Notes: a model not told the origin generated them from the letters alone. Positions 9,401-18,602 are shown, numbered from the stretch's first letter. The stretch: DNA of 64,000 nt from a virus (IMGVR_UViG_3300032288_004617:19541-83540), one strand, 5' to 3'. A program made the numbers and translations.

Positions 9401-12400
9401 TTTTAACAGCAAATCTACTAATAAAAATATCTCCTCCTAAAACTGTATTACATTCAGAATTATCATTTATGTCACCACAAAACCCTGTACTAAGCCAACT
9501 TATAGAGTTAATACTTCCATATTGAGATGGGTTGTATTGCTTCATTGTCACATAAGGTGAAGAAGCGTTAGTAGTATATTGAGCAGCTTTTCCTATGAGG
9601 GTATCTGTTAATCTTCTACTTGAATTATCTAAACTATAATTTGTATTATCATAGTTAACAATTGTTCCTGGATAATTTATTCTATAGCTATCTCCAAATG
9701 AGATTAGAACAGAATCTTCCCTTCCTACATTATTAATCTTATATATATTGCCATTGTACTCATTTGAGACATTCCAATATCCCTCTTTTAAATACTGAAC
9801 AACTTCCGCAGATCTTAATAATGAATCACCCTGATTATTAGGCATAAATGTACTATAATGACCAACAACTGTCTGATAATACGCAAAATTATTAGGCTTA
9901 CCCATATTAGTAAATGTCTGAAGCCATTGAAGTCTATATTGTCCTGTTTTTTTAATGGCCATAATTACATATGCTGCAATTGCTAGACCAGCGATAATAA
10001 CCGCAGCAGGAGAAGATACCCCACCTGCAGCGGCAGTAACTGTCCAGCTTGAAGACTGTATCACAACCTCTAAAGCAGATTCAAGAATAGCTAAAGATGT
10101 GGCTAAAGATTTTGCCTGATCCCCTAATAAAATATATGTTGGGTGATCTAAAACTTCATCAAAATACATTCTACCCTTACCCACTAGATACCCATCAATA
10201 GCTATCTCTCTTGTTAAAGTTGGCTTATTAAAGTGTATATTTGGAGAGTGAAAAGTAAAAATACTATTACTAGTACTTCCAAATGGATGCCCCTGATATT
10301 GCCCATTAAGAAGATCGTTACCTAAGGCATTCAAAGGGTAATTACTGTACATCTCACCCTGGAAGGATGATCTATATACATCAAAACATATACCTTTTGC
10401 TATAACAGATTTCTCAACCCTTCTATCTCCTATAAAAATTTCATACCCTGTTATTGCAAGTCTCTCAGATAATGTTAATAAATCATTATTGACAGCTATG
10501 TCTAGAAAAGTTCTGATAACATCAGCTGTAAGATTGAAACCAATAGGGTATATAACACTGTCACCAAAATTCGAAGGTGTTTGGTTTTGTGTAGACATGA
10601 ATGGAGATATCTTATTATCAGGATATTTGAAATGTCTTATAGGCTTATCCATAAAGTTCGCTTCAGTAGATAAGATATACTCAGTTCCAATAGATCCTAA
10701 TACAAAGTAGTCCTCGAACTTAGTCACATAGTCTGCAGGTAACGCACTTAAATCTGTACTTTTTATAATTAAATTAGAAGAATCATATAATTCTGAATTA
10801 CATGGGTACTTTTCAGTAGACTCCCAATAAGAGAATTCCCCCTTTTGGTATGGAACAGGATCGCAATCTCCTAGCTTAGGTATAGTGTATGTACACACAG
10901 AGCTATATGTTTGTTTTTTTCCAAATGTAAGATTTATAAAAGAGTTTATTTGCGAATACTCTACAGCCCTTTGGTACATATTAAAATTACCACAAGGTGG
11001 TGCTAGAGTATACTTTAATACACCTCTCATTTTTAATGCTGTATCTATTGCTATATATGCATAATCTGTTGTAAAATCTGTTTTATTCAACTCTAATCTA
11101 GTTACATTAGTGTCGAAATCTGAAACTAATAAAGAGTAAGATGTGATATCTGAAGTTGCTCCACAACTATCATAAACACTTATTCTAATAGTATTTCCTG
11201 TGTTAGAATCTGAACTGTCACATTTAACTCTTGATAAATCTACTAATATTTTATCCTCTCCATTAAATTCGGCCTTAAACCAAAGTACACTTTTATTTAA
11301 GAAGTTTCCAAACTCAGCACTGTAATAAGTTGATGCTATAGTTGTAATTAACGCTGCACTTGTAGTAGCTCCAAAATCTTGGAAATAGAATGGTATGTCT
11401 ATTTGAGGACTTTGTAATGTCGATAGTGCAGTTGCTGCTCCACATGTTGTGTTTGGTAATGGATTTGATTTAACAAATACCAAACTCGACATAGGCATAT
11501 AATCATTCTCAAATGTTGTATTTCTTTGAATGTTTCCACTTGAATCTGGCTTCCAATAGTTCCAAACACTTGGTGATTGTACTTCAGTGTACATATCATC
11601 TTCCCATTGGACAAGTGTAGAAGTCTCTTCATCAACGCTAATAGCAAACATATTCTCTTCAACTAAGGTAAGCTCTTCACTACAGTTTGTCCCAAATTCA
11701 GGTGTACAAGATCCTATATATGTCGAAGGATTATTTAAAATGTATTTTATGTCATCAAATTGTGGATCTGTTGACACTTTAATAGCTTCTATATTTGTAT
11801 TGATGTAGCTAACTAAACTTAACTCTGAATTAATTGTTATATCTCCACTAGGTATTGAAGTGAGTGTAGAAGCTTCTCCTGCTACTGAAACAACACAAGA
11901 TAATTCATTAACTCTAGTTATAGTTGTAGTCTCTCCTGATCCTGCAGGAATTGTACATAAATCCGGATCTACAGTTGCAGTATTGTTATACTGCCAATAT
12001 TTGTCACGTTCTGTTCCATTACAATTAGAAGTATATGCATTTATAGATTGGTAATTCTTATCTCCAGTACTCATAAGCTCTATCTCAATAGGCTTTGGAG
12101 GTCTTGAAATTAAAGGGAAATTTGCTGTAGTATATCCTCCATTAAAAAAGAATCTTATAGAGTATGGATATACTTCATCTCTCATAGCTGATTTATAATT
12201 GGAAACATTTTCTCCTTCCATATACAAATCCTCTTTTGCTTGAAGTGTCCCCCATTTAGCTAAAGATCCCATTAAGTTGACTACAGGTTGAAGATTTACT
12301 TCTCTATGCTCTTTTAATCCATATTGAAATAGTGTACCATTACTATCTGACATACCTTTTGATGTAATATAAAAAGGTTTTTGGGAAATTAGGTCATCAA

Positions 12401-13442
12401 AAGATACTTGTTTTTTCCCATTCAACGATGTGATTATAACCTTTAGATTATCTATTGGATATGTATTATATTCATAATAGGAAACTGATGCATCTAATCC
12501 TGACTTACTTACAACTGCTATTTTATAATAGTCATAGTTACTATCTAAATTAGAGACAGATAAACTAATAGCCTTATCTGTTAAATAGTCTAAGTTAGTT
12601 TGGTCTAAAATATTGTTATTTCTATCAAATATCGCAATAGGATTAGTCATTGAATAATAGTTTGAGATATTATTCCCTAATTTATCACAATAAGCTAAAA
12701 GGACTTCTATCATACCTGCTCTAAGTTTTCCACCTGATCTGATAGATTCTACTTTTAAACAAGGTTTTTCAAATAGTTTAAATATCCTCATTTTGTCTAC
12801 ATTCAGACAAGTGTCTGTAACAACATTAGTACATTCGTCAATATCTGTAAAATAATACGAAATGTTATCTAATTGTATATATCTTGGAGGATTTAAATTA
12901 TCTGTAAAATAAATTACCTTACCTGACTTCTCATCTTTTATATGAATATTATTTTCAAAAATTGGATAGTCTATGCTAAAGTTAAGGCTACCTGTAGACA
13001 GTCCTGTTAACGTACAAAAGTCTGAAATAATTGTCGTATATGTACATATAGCTACTGGTCTTATTTGTTTCTCTAAAGGATTCTCTAAGATTACAGATAT
13101 ATTACAATTACAAGAATTTTCAACTTGTTGTAAATCTGTATATGTATAAAAACTACTTATATAGCCAATCTCGGAATCTCCTGTTGTAGGATTTGTTAAA
13201 AAGAAATATGTCCTATCTCCATTAATATCATACTTATGGCCAATAACTTTATATCCAGATTTAAAACCTGTACATTTTATATTAGAAGATTCATTCTGAA
13301 GAACAACAGGTCCATTTCCATGTTCATCTTGAAAATTAACATTTAATGCAAATGAGTATTCAGTCTCTTTTAATTCTGCTTCATGAGAATCTCGGTTCAT
13401 CCCCTCTTTAGGAGATGATAGTTTTTTGTTACTTGCTGCCAT
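6486..13442 (-). CDS. Giant muzzle-like tail protein
   Basis: This 2318-residue beta-rich protein is the largest in the window. The N terminus (KEGMNRDSHEAELKETEYSF, then ALNV and GNGPVVLQNE) matches the start I know from crAss-like muzzle and P22 gp10-like tail-nozzle proteins. Around residues 1130-1165 a long apolar stretch (SSPAAVIIAGLAIAAYVIMA) could span or insert in a membrane, unusual for a tail protein. Residues ~1830-1900 carry a domain with the signature SLTQTATDF shared with the 748-residue virion protein at 37054-39300. Near residues 1700 and 2070 are Cys-containing segments (PCPTGYTLVDGVC). It overlaps the upstream gene by one base. It probably closes the tail and contacts the outer membrane. 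Confidence 0.8.
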   Translation of the reverse strand: MAASNKKLSSPKEGMNRDSHEAELKETEYSFALNVNFQDEHGNGPVVLQNESSNIKCTGFKSGYKVIGHKYDINGDRTYFFLTNPTTGDSEIGYISSFYTYTDLQQVENSCNCNISVILENPLEKQIRPVAICTYTTIISDFCTLTGLSTGSLNFSIDYPIFENNIHIKDEKSGKVIYFTDNLNPPRYIQLDNISYYFTDIDECTNVVTDTCLNVDKMRIFKLFEKPCLKVESIRSGGKLRAGMIEVLLAYCDKLGNNISNYYSMTNPIAIFDRNNNILDQTNLDYLTDKAISLSVSNLDSNYDYYKIAVVSKSGLDASVSYYEYNTYPIDNLKVIITSLNGKKQVSFDDLISQKPFYITSKGMSDSNGTLFQYGLKEHREVNLQPVVNLMGSLAKWGTLQAKEDLYMEGENVSNYKSAMRDEVYPYSIRFFFNGGYTTANFPLISRPPKPIEIELMSTGDKNYQSINAYTSNCNGTERDKYWQYNNTATVDPDLCTIPAGSGETTTITRVNELSCVVSVAGEASTLTSIPSGDITINSELSLVSYINTNIEAIKVSTDPQFDDIKYILNNPSTYIGSCTPEFGTNCSEELTLVEENMFAISVDEETSTLVQWEDDMYTEVQSPSVWNYWKPDSSGNIQRNTTFENDYMPMSSLVFVKSNPLPNTTCGAATALSTLQSPQIDIPFYFQDFGATTSAALITTIASTYYSAEFGNFLNKSVLWFKAEFNGEDKILVDLSRVKCDSSDSNTGNTIRISVYDSCGATSDITSYSLLVSDFDTNVTRLELNKTDFTTDYAYIAIDTALKMRGVLKYTLAPPCGNFNMYQRAVEYSQINSFINLTFGKKQTYSSVCTYTIPKLGDCDPVPYQKGEFSYWESTEKYPCNSELYDSSNLIIKSTDLSALPADYVTKFEDYFVLGSIGTEYILSTEANFMDKPIRHFKYPDNKISPFMSTQNQTPSNFGDSVIYPIGFNLTADVIRTFLDIAVNNDLLTLSERLAITGYEIFIGDRRVEKSVIAKGICFDVYRSSFQGEMYSNYPLNALGNDLLNGQYQGHPFGSTSNSIFTFHSPNIHFNKPTLTREIAIDGYLVGKGRMYFDEVLDHPTYILLGDQAKSLATSLAILESALEVVIQSSSWTVTAAAGGVSSPAAVIIAGLAIAAYVIMAIKKTGQYRLQWLQTFTNMGKPNNFAYYQTVVGHYSTFMPNNQGDSLLRSAEVVQYLKEGYWNVSNEYNGNIYKINNVGREDSVLISFGDSYRINYPGTIVNYDNTNYSLDNSSRRLTDTLIGKAAQYTTNASSPYVTMKQYNPSQYGSINSISWLSTGFCGDINDNSECNTVLGGDIFISRFAVKRKFPFFKTDAFGLAPLTPFEYSSNFNINPHLNTVSSGRFFLDFMINDSDNYTASFIWPSNGSTYNLHQLSGNTGFYIKPPSKFFLYSYGIPYFLVESEYNMNYRYAKREYHENFYPNVNDVIDWTQEKNLSIKEPNTYFYNTVYSSTASEVAHRVLPTTYNRLQYDALSIQPNGVIYSEPDSSDNDLIDPWLIYKPLNTYQFPKSFGKLIEMDGIESEQILARFTNGVSIFGSIDQIRDRLTPETKNLGQGGIFAGRAVDFNKTDLGYAGTQHNAKISCDFGHFWVDAKRGKVFNLAPGGKSLDEITSGLEKWFKENLPFKILNSFPNIDIDNNFKGLGIAMGWDERQKRLFLTKKDYSIINDTLEYDEEVGFYVDVPCPTGYTLVDGVCTKITTTSKVPQGTPITVVNSKSTAYGWRYPALYDAYNPDGSALVDGMYPTGYTYEYLLNPFWTGNGVIYSNYVNRLGKTVSMKETSIILTNTSGTCNIELNGVGYLATFNTSLTQTATDFITTHGITLAGLGYSVTQVGPKLIFRFATSNPTTFGVTTLTGNLAFIFYGVNQMPSNVWYGATSIVSIPTTKTYYIFVVADNKFRFSIDGVVALESDWTAMQPQHTPNNSGDTIAFVRGHIYPIELTAGCHDIKVEGWNFGGDYMFGSAIFDNSKAELIAATSDADLNVIYSTETETIFYESVQEVTCPDTFVDVSPGDICGVCQKIETTYAIQEIALGNPTYFKECSWTVGYSPLLKTWISYYSFKPNYYIAYNNYFQTGINYSTTSSEIGLWTHLPFLSSYQVFYGKLYPFTVEFPLTTRYTNSVLTDIEYWLDVRKYYNKWDFTDIYGSGFNKAIVYNSFQNSGQLKLNTQINNNLSQQISYPKFNTNSIDILQSEIAGKYSFNYLYNLIRNERSGLPIWINDCAQIDKVLDSRLLDYRNNYKDRLRGDHFLIRLTNDVESRFKMLFRFMGDTREYYEQ

Positions 13443-14302
13443 TAGAAATTTGTTTCGTATTGTCTAGATTCTAATTGATTTAATCTTTTTATGTCTTGGA
13501 AAACAGAAGGTTTTAATCTTGTCATCTTTAACTCTGTTGATGCATTCTTTAAAGATATTGTCTCTTCTTGCTTATAGATTTGGTATAAGTTTTGTATACC
13601 TAAAGAATCATTATTCCCCATTAGTCTTTCTGTTAATCTTCTTTTTAAGAAATACTCTAGGTATGTCTCTAAATGTCCATTAGGTGTTTCAGGTATCTCT
13701 ATGTTACCATCTTCGTCAGAAGGTAAACCATAGTAAATCATGTAGATATATCCACTGTTGAAATTTGCTTGTAATCTGAAATTATTTATAACAATCTCGT
13801 TTGGATTATCTGTTATTATTTTATTTCTACATGATGCGTGGCAATTACTTTTTTCAAATGATCTACCTAAAGTAAGTAACCTTGGACTTTGATAAGTGAA
13901 TGTAACTGCATTTCCATTATAATAAAGATTCTCCTTAATAACATTTTCAGAAATAGTTTCACAACCTGCACTACACTCTGACCACTCTTTATTCTTAATA
14001 GTTCTTTCTTTATATATCACTGAGTTGATAAGTGAATCTTGCTCTACACCATCGTGATTAATCATCTCACCAGGCTCACATAGATATGCAGCATACAAAC
14101 TAAAAAAAGAATCAGGAAGTTTAGCAAAACCATTCTCCACTGTAACAATTGTCTCTTGTCTATAAGTTATATCATTTCCAAATCTCTTCAGTCCTAATGT
14201 TATATCTCTATATAAAGATGTATCATCAATAAGTCCTGCATCTGCATACTTACTGAAGTCACTTTTTATTTGAGCAATTAAAGCTTCTACGTTACTAAAC
14301 AT
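13442..14302 (-). CDS. Neck or tail ring protein, crAss-like
   Basis: This is a 286-residue protein of mixed helix and strand. The N terminus (ALIAQIKSDFSKY) leads to a helical bundle, then FAKLPDSFFSLYAAYLCEPG, a pattern of adaptor or tail-tubular proteins in podoviruses (a helix pair followed by a LPxxf strand). Three Cys pairs (SAGCET, NCHASC) may be structural. It sits directly between the IHF-like gene and the muzzle-like gene with no gap, the place where crAss-like phages encode ring proteins. No catalytic motif is seen. A gatekeeper or stabilisation role is inferred from order only. Confidence 0.6.
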   Translation of the reverse strand: MFSNVEALIAQIKSDFSKYADAGLIDDTSLYRDITLGLKRFGNDITYRQETIVTVENGFAKLPDSFFSLYAAYLCEPGEMINHDGVEQDSLINSVIYKERTIKNKEWSECSAGCETISENVIKENLYYNGNAVTFTYQSPRLLTLGRSFEKSNCHASCRNKIITDNPNEIVINNFRLQANFNSGYIYMIYYGLPSDEDGNIEIPETPNGHLETYLEYFLKRRLTERLMGNNDSLGIQNLYQIYKQEETISLKNASTELKMTRLKPSVFQDIKRLNQLESRQYETNF

Positions 14303-14788
14303 CTATATTAATTTTAATTTTTGTACTGTGTATATGTAGTTTTTGTATTTCTTTCCTGCGTAAACATTTTCCTTTACACTTTGAGCTATCGAATGCACGT
14401 AGCTGTTATCCATGCTCCAACAATATGGTGGAAGATGTCGCTCCTTTACAGGATAAAACATTGGTTCAATATACCTTGCATCCTTCTTTTGATTGTAATA
14501 CATTTCAGAAGTCCCATCAGGATATACATAACTAGCAATCCTTTTCTTTGGAGATCTAAATACAAAAAAATATCCAAGATTCTTAATAGCTACACCACCC
14601 CTATTGTTAACAACGTCAAATGCAATTGTTTTAAATATTTCTATAACTACTTTGATGTAAAGGTTTCTATTTGTTATTCTATGAATCTTAGGTATCTTCT
14701 GCTTAAACTTATTATAATGAGGCCACATTCCAATAGCTGAAATGTGTTTCATTTTTAAATATTGTATATTAGCAAAACCCCAAGCCAT
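14303..14788 (-). CDS. IHF/HU-like DNA-binding protein (tail-side copy)
   Basis: This is a 161-residue basic protein. Residues ~41-80 have the HU/IHF pattern: an amphipathic helix (YIKVVIEIFKTIAF), then NNRGGVAIKNLGYFFVF, corresponding to the G-x-V-x-I-x-x-L-G-x-F signature. The flanking N-terminal 35 residues and the C-terminal 80 residues are extra to a standard HU, which is ~90 residues. crAss-like phages carry two IHF-like proteins among their structural genes. The second copy here is at 50249-50665, far away. Whether it binds DNA or is only a structural tail piece cannot be told from sequence. Confidence 0.65.
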   Translation of the reverse strand: MAWGFANIQYLKMKHISAIGMWPHYNKFKQKIPKIHRITNRNLYIKVVIEIFKTIAFDVVNNRGGVAIKNLGYFFVFRSPKKRIASYVYPDGTSEMYYNQKKDARYIEPMFYPVKERHLPPYCWSMDNSYVHSIAQSVKENVYAGKKYKNYIYTVQKLKLI

Positions 14789-15489
14789 TATTGAACTGTT
14801 TTACTTTTTTGATTTATGTCTAAATTAGGATTTGAATCTTCAACAGAAGTTCTATATATTGAACCAAGTTCTGTTAAGGTATCTCCAACCACTCTATCTA
14901 AAAATCTATCAGGGCATACAAATTCATAATCCCAAACAGACTTACAATTAGAAGTATTAGATCCGTTGCAACTAGATACGTCTTCAGTAGCCTTCTTATC
15001 TAAGGTGATCATCCTTAACTCTAACAATTGAGTAGTTGAATTAGGTAATACAATATACCCATCTGAAATTGTATAATATCTTGTTGTATCTCTTGTATAC
15101 TTTCTCTTCTTTAACTCTGCAAATCTTTGTGGAGAAATATAATCATATTCTTCCTCTCCTTCAATATTCATAACGGATATAATTCCAGATCCATTCTTTC
15201 CAAAAATACCATCCGGTATCTTCTTTACAGACCTCATTATATTTCTACAAATATTAAACTCAAAAATGCAACAAGTTTTATAGTCCACAGACTCTAACTC
15301 AAAACAAGATATTGTAGAAATTATACCATCTTCTCTGTATAGAGTCATTTCATCAAGCTTTTGGCTCATATAAAATTTTGCCTTTGTCTTACCTATATTT
15401 AAAACAAATCTGTCGCTTATATGTCCATCTTTTGTCAAGGCTTTAAGGTTATTACTTACCCTTGAAACAAATTCACTGTTAGTTATCAT
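14788..15489 (-). CDS. Adaptor or ring-like neck protein
   Basis: This is a 233-residue protein. The first 120 residues mix strands and helices; then QRFAELKKRKYTR is followed by the strand YTISDGYIVLPN, a pattern typical of podovirus head-to-tail adaptor proteins. The C-terminal helix (RFLDRVVGDTLTELGSIYRT) also fits. It overlaps the IHF-like gene by one base and the next upstream gene by 11 bp, so it belongs to the tightly coupled neck cluster. The function is inferred from shape and order; confidence in a neck role is moderate. Confidence 0.55.
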   Translation of the reverse strand: MITNSEFVSRVSNNLKALTKDGHISDRFVLNIGKTKAKFYMSQKLDEMTLYREDGIISTISCFELESVDYKTCCIFEFNICRNIMRSVKKIPDGIFGKNGSGIISVMNIEGEEEYDYISPQRFAELKKRKYTRDTTRYYTISDGYIVLPNSTTQLLELRMITLDKKATEDVSSCNGSNTSNCKSVWDYEFVCPDRFLDRVVGDTLTELGSIYRTSVEDSNPNLDINQKSKTVQ

Positions 15490-15796
15490 TTGAATAAAAT
15501 CTTATATATGTATCTCTCACGCTTTTTAAAACTGCACACTGTTCAAACATTTGAACTTCTATCAACTCTGAAATTACTCTGTTTATTGTTTCAACTAATT
15601 CAGTTGGTTCAAATATGATTTCATTTTCTACATTTTTTGACAGTACTTTCATAATCAACATATTTGGATATTCTTTTAAATAATTATATCTTTTACTAAG
15701 TTGTAAGTAATACTCAATGTCTTGATCGTCCAATGTATACAAATGGACTTTAAATCTATCCTCCTCAAGTTCACAAGATCTGCTTATGTTAATCAT
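15479..15796 (-). CDS. Small protein opening the neck/tail operon
   Basis: This is a 105-residue protein starting at the ATG at 15796 (MINISRSCELEE). An upstream in-frame TTG at 15811 is less likely. It is a charged, helical protein without a family I recognise. It is the first gene after the terminator at 15861-15883 and the -7 box at 15837-15844, so it opens the transcription unit running to the window start. Its stop overlaps the next gene by 11 bp. Confidence 0.7.
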   Translation of the reverse strand: MINISRSCELEEDRFKVHLYTLDDQDIEYYLQLSKRYNYLKEYPNMLIMKVLSKNVENEIIFEPTELVETINRVISELIEVQMFEQCAVLKSVRDTYIRFYSNDN

Positions 15797-15836
15797 TTCA
15801 GTTTTTACCAAAATTACTTATTCTTTTTTAGTAGGT

Positions 15837-15844
15837 CAAATTTA
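15837..15844 (-). promoter_or_regulatory. Promoter -7 box for neck/tail operon
   Basis: On the minus strand the box reads TAAATTTG, identical to the -7 box of five other late promoters. A -33 TTTG is not present at the usual distance because that position is occupied by the T-tract and stem of the preceding terminator. It lies about 41 bp upstream of the ATG at 15796. Confidence 0.5.
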
Positions 15845-15860
15845 TAACTTTTTTGACAAT

Positions 15861-15883
15861 AAAAAACCCCTCACTAGGAGGGG
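15861..15883 (-). terminator. Rho-independent terminator after tail genes
   Basis: On the minus strand a 6-bp GC-rich stem (CCCCTC with GAGGGG, 5-nt loop) is followed by six T. It lies after the 15919-16482 gene and before the neck operon. Confidence 0.85.
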
Positions 15884-15918
15884 ATTAGAATGTAAGAAAA
15901 ACCACTAAAACTTACAGA

Positions 15919-16482
15919 CTAAGATATTTTAGTAATCTTACATACAGCATTTCTTGGATATGTTGTAACCTTACTAGGAGTTGCAGATGCTTCTATTTTT
16001 ATAGTGAATCCAGCAATAAGGTTAATTCTTGATGCAAACAGTTTAAAAGGTATTGATACATTTGTCATTCCATTTGTAGAAATCTCTCTATTCACTGCAG
16101 CATTGTATGGAGAATTATTTACAAGTAACCTTAAATTTAATTTTCCTGTACTCGTACTAAACATCTCTCCTACATATTCTATCTCATATTCACCATCTCC
16201 ACCCAAAGGGACTGTATAAGTTGTTCCAGCCATAGTGTTATACACAGGAAAATTACCAGGGGTATTTGCACCTAATGCTTGTTCTGAATAGTATACTGTT
16301 TTTGATGTTATATTAGGTACAAGATTTCCTTCTAAATATTCCTCTATATTTAAGAAAACTGACTCTACTGAATCTCCTGTAACACTACCTATTAAAGGTA
16401 AATCTACTCCGGTGTAAACACATGGTTTATTAGTGGGAGTCGTTTGGGAGCATGGACACTCTATTGGAATATTTGTACACAT
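15919..16482 (-). CDS. Cys-rich-module tail protein with beta-sandwich C terminus
   Basis: This is a 187-residue protein. The N terminus has MCTNIPIECPCSQTT, then CVYTGVDLP and GDSVESVFLNIEEYL. This Cys-rich lead followed by a C-V-x-Y-x-G segment and a GDSL-like helix is shared with neighbouring tail proteins. The rest is beta-rich (TYTVPLGGDGEYEIEYVG; NREISTNGMTNVSIPF), like a small jelly-roll head domain. The likely role is a minor fibre or fibre-tip protein on the tail. It is the last gene before the terminator at 15861-15883. Confidence 0.65.
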   Translation of the reverse strand: MCTNIPIECPCSQTTPTNKPCVYTGVDLPLIGSVTGDSVESVFLNIEEYLEGNLVPNITSKTVYYSEQALGANTPGNFPVYNTMAGTTYTVPLGGDGEYEIEYVGEMFSTSTGKLNLRLLVNNSPYNAAVNREISTNGMTNVSIPFKLFASRINLIAGFTIKIEASATPSKVTTYPRNAVCKITKIS

Positions 16483-16535
16483 TATAAAATATTTTAAACT
16501 TTTTTATTATTCTTGTAAGTACTATATACTAAAAA

Positions 16536-17780
16536 TTAATTATAAACTCTGATTTCTAAACTCGCATTATCTAAAGTGCTATCCCTTCCTATTGTTGAAG
16601 GATCATAGGTTCTTATAGCAACAACATCACCACTATTTCTTTTTGTATAACCAATTACTTGAGGATCTGTCAAACTTAATGTTAATTGAGAAAATGTTTT
16701 TGAAGCAGTAAAAGCACCTGTTAATGTTCCGCTATAAGTACCAGCTGAAGTTCTTGTCCAAACTATTGCACCAATTGTATTCTCTAAAACAGTCGCAGTA
16801 GGTGCAGCCGTTCCACTCTGAGAAATTAAAGCTGAATACACTTTGTAAGGTCTAAAATCTACAGAAGGACCTGTAGCTCCTGTTGCCCCATTAGGAGTAA
16901 AGTCTACAACCAAAATATCACCTGATAAAAAACTACCTTCATTTTGAATTACAGTTACATCTATGTGAGCTACTAAACCTACAGTAGAATAACCTGTAAT
17001 TTTACCCATCCAAAAGTTAGTTTCGTCAGAGTTAGCATTATAAATTTTTAGTAATCCATAGTAATTAGTGCCACCAATGTTGTTTGAGAAAGCAGCTAAA
17101 AAATCTACCATATCAATGTTGACATTATTATTAAAGTTAATATAAACTTTAGTAGCAAAACCTGGAACACTATTATCAAAATTGAGGTTTGTTGGTAACG
17201 GAGTAGCACTCGTTCCTGCCTGAAATATCCATTTACTAGACCATCCACCTGGAACACCGTCTATACCATTTGTTCCATTTGTTCCATTTACACCTGGGGC
17301 ACCTGCAGGACCTATTAAAGATATTCCAGATCCCCAAACACCAGAAACTTTTGGTCCATATAAAATATGAGTTACATTATCAATGTAGTAATCCCCATTA
17401 GAACCATTGTATATTTCAGGAGCCACATTTCCACTAAGAATAGTGTTTCCATTTAATCCATTAGCTCCAGTTGCTCCTGTACAAACGTACTGAGTTGTCA
17501 TTATTAAATTCGTATCTCCATTAACAAGATCAATCCTCACTCCACCATAAGCACAGTTTGGACCTGGAGCTTCTTGTTGTAGATTGAAATAGTTAGCAGA
17601 GCTTACTTCACAATACTTAGCGTTTATTTTAGTAAGTACATCTGATAAAAGATTTCCACTAATAACATCTATACAAGATAAACTCTCTCCAGAATATCTC
17701 ACACATCCAGCATCTACTTCAAAGGCACATCCACATGTTGACTCTGCACATGCTGTTGTTGTATTTGTACAATTACACAT
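16536..17780 (-). CDS. Collagen-like tail fibre with Cys-rich N-terminal module
   Basis: This is a 414-residue protein. The N terminus holds many Cys (MCNCTNTTTACAESTCGCAF) and then CVRYSGESLS with LLSDVLTKI, the shared tail module. Two collagen-like G-x-x runs follow: near residue 83 (GATGANGLNGN) and residues ~150-172 (GPAGAPGVNGTNGTNG), with a third short one near residue 293 (NGATGATGP). Between and after these are beta-rich domains. Such architecture is typical of trimeric receptor-binding or decoration fibres. The C terminus (YDPSTIGRDSTLDNASLEIR) probably forms the distal head. Confidence 0.75.
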   Translation of the reverse strand: MCNCTNTTTACAESTCGCAFEVDAGCVRYSGESLSCIDVISGNLLSDVLTKINAKYCEVSSANYFNLQQEAPGPNCAYGGVRIDLVNGDTNLIMTTQYVCTGATGANGLNGNTILSGNVAPEIYNGSNGDYYIDNVTHILYGPKVSGVWGSGISLIGPAGAPGVNGTNGTNGIDGVPGGWSSKWIFQAGTSATPLPTNLNFDNSVPGFATKVYINFNNNVNIDMVDFLAAFSNNIGGTNYYGLLKIYNANSDETNFWMGKITGYSTVGLVAHIDVTVIQNEGSFLSGDILVVDFTPNGATGATGPSVDFRPYKVYSALISQSGTAAPTATVLENTIGAIVWTRTSAGTYSGTLTGAFTASKTFSQLTLSLTDPQVIGYTKRNSGDVVAIRTYDPSTIGRDSTLDNASLEIRVYN

Positions 17781-17803
17781 ATTAGTTTTTTAAATATTAT
17801 TTA

Positions 17804-18130
17804 TTATAATTTTATTCTAAGAAATCCGTTTGTATCTTTATAAGGCTTGCCTGTCAAAAGTCCTGCAGTAGCTGCAGCCGTTTCATCAGCATACACCGGA
17901 AGAGTTGTCAAATCAATAGTCTTTGAAAACTGTTGATTGATAACTTGCATCTTTAACATTATTTTACTAATAACAGATGTAAGAGTTTCTCCAATAGCTA
18001 TTCCAAAAAAAGTGTATGCGTTTTTAGTCACAACACATTCAGTACTGATTAATGAACTGCATTCAACAGATGTATCGTCAACTGCAGGTTTTGTTATTTC
18101 TTTACAGTTTGTTGATTTTGTAATTCCCAT
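17804..18130 (-). CDS. Small Cys-module tail protein
   Basis: This 108-residue protein has a Cys-containing N terminus (KSTNCKEIT, ECSSLISTECVV) and the helix IGETLTSVISKIMLK, equivalent to the GDSL-type helix of its neighbours. The last 40 residues resemble the peptide following the helix in short fibre proteins (VYADETAAATAGLLTGKPYK, then a strand). That tail pattern occurs widely in phage fibre proteins as a small capping motif. It is compact and lies between two related genes with small gaps, so it is probably a fibre subunit. Confidence 0.6.
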   Translation of the reverse strand: MGITKSTNCKEITKPAVDDTSVECSSLISTECVVTKNAYTFFGIAIGETLTSVISKIMLKMQVINQQFSKTIDLTTLPVYADETAAATAGLLTGKPYKDTNGFLRIKL

Positions 18131-18134
18131 TATA

Positions 18135-18602
18135 TTAAGGTTGAAGATTATCTAACATTATTTGTAATAACTCTTGTAAGTTAGCCGGCTGATTTCCACA
18201 AGCATCTACTAATACACCGTAGTCTAAATTTAAACAAGCGATGTTATCAGAGAATATTTTTGGACAGTCTGTACAATCAGGTGATCCAGAACAGTCATCA
18301 CATTTCATTCCAATGAATGCCATAACCTCTTCTAACTTCTGCTCTAAGCCTATAATAGCTGCACTAACTGTTAAAGGATTAGCACCATTATTGAAATCTA
18401 TACATTGACTAGTTAAAGCTGTTAAATCAGTATTTGCTTTTAACTCATCAAGTCCATCATTAATATCTTCTATAACATCTTGAACTGAAAGACAGTTATC
18501 AGGATCTAATCCTGTATCATCTCTTAAAATCCCTTCATAGTCTACACAAATAGATGACGATCTCTTACCACATCTATTTGATATTTTATCTCTACAACTC
18601 AT
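18135..18602 (-). CDS. Cys-rich tail or baseplate-like protein
   Basis: This is a 155-residue protein with about 13 Cys. The N terminus has CRDKISNRCGKRSSSICVDY followed by EGILRDDTG and SVQDVIEDINDGL, matching the shared module. The second half has KCDDCSGSPDCTDCPKIF, which could bind a metal or form disulfides. It overlaps the next upstream gene by 11 bp. No catalytic motif is seen; I infer a structural role at the tail from its position in the Cys-rich cluster. Confidence 0.6.
   Translation of the reverse strand: MSCRDKISNRCGKRSSSICVDYEGILRDDTGLDPDNCLSVQDVIEDINDGLDELKANTDLTALTSQCIDFNNGANPLTVSAAIIGLEQKLEEVMAFIGMKCDDCSGSPDCTDCPKIFSDNIACLNLDYGVLVDACGNQPANLQELLQIMLDNLQP

Noticed and set aside
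14321-14740. 139-residue plus-strand frame opposite the IHF-like gene
   Set aside because: The minus frame carries HU/IHF signatures and overlaps its neighbours tightly; the plus frame has no support.
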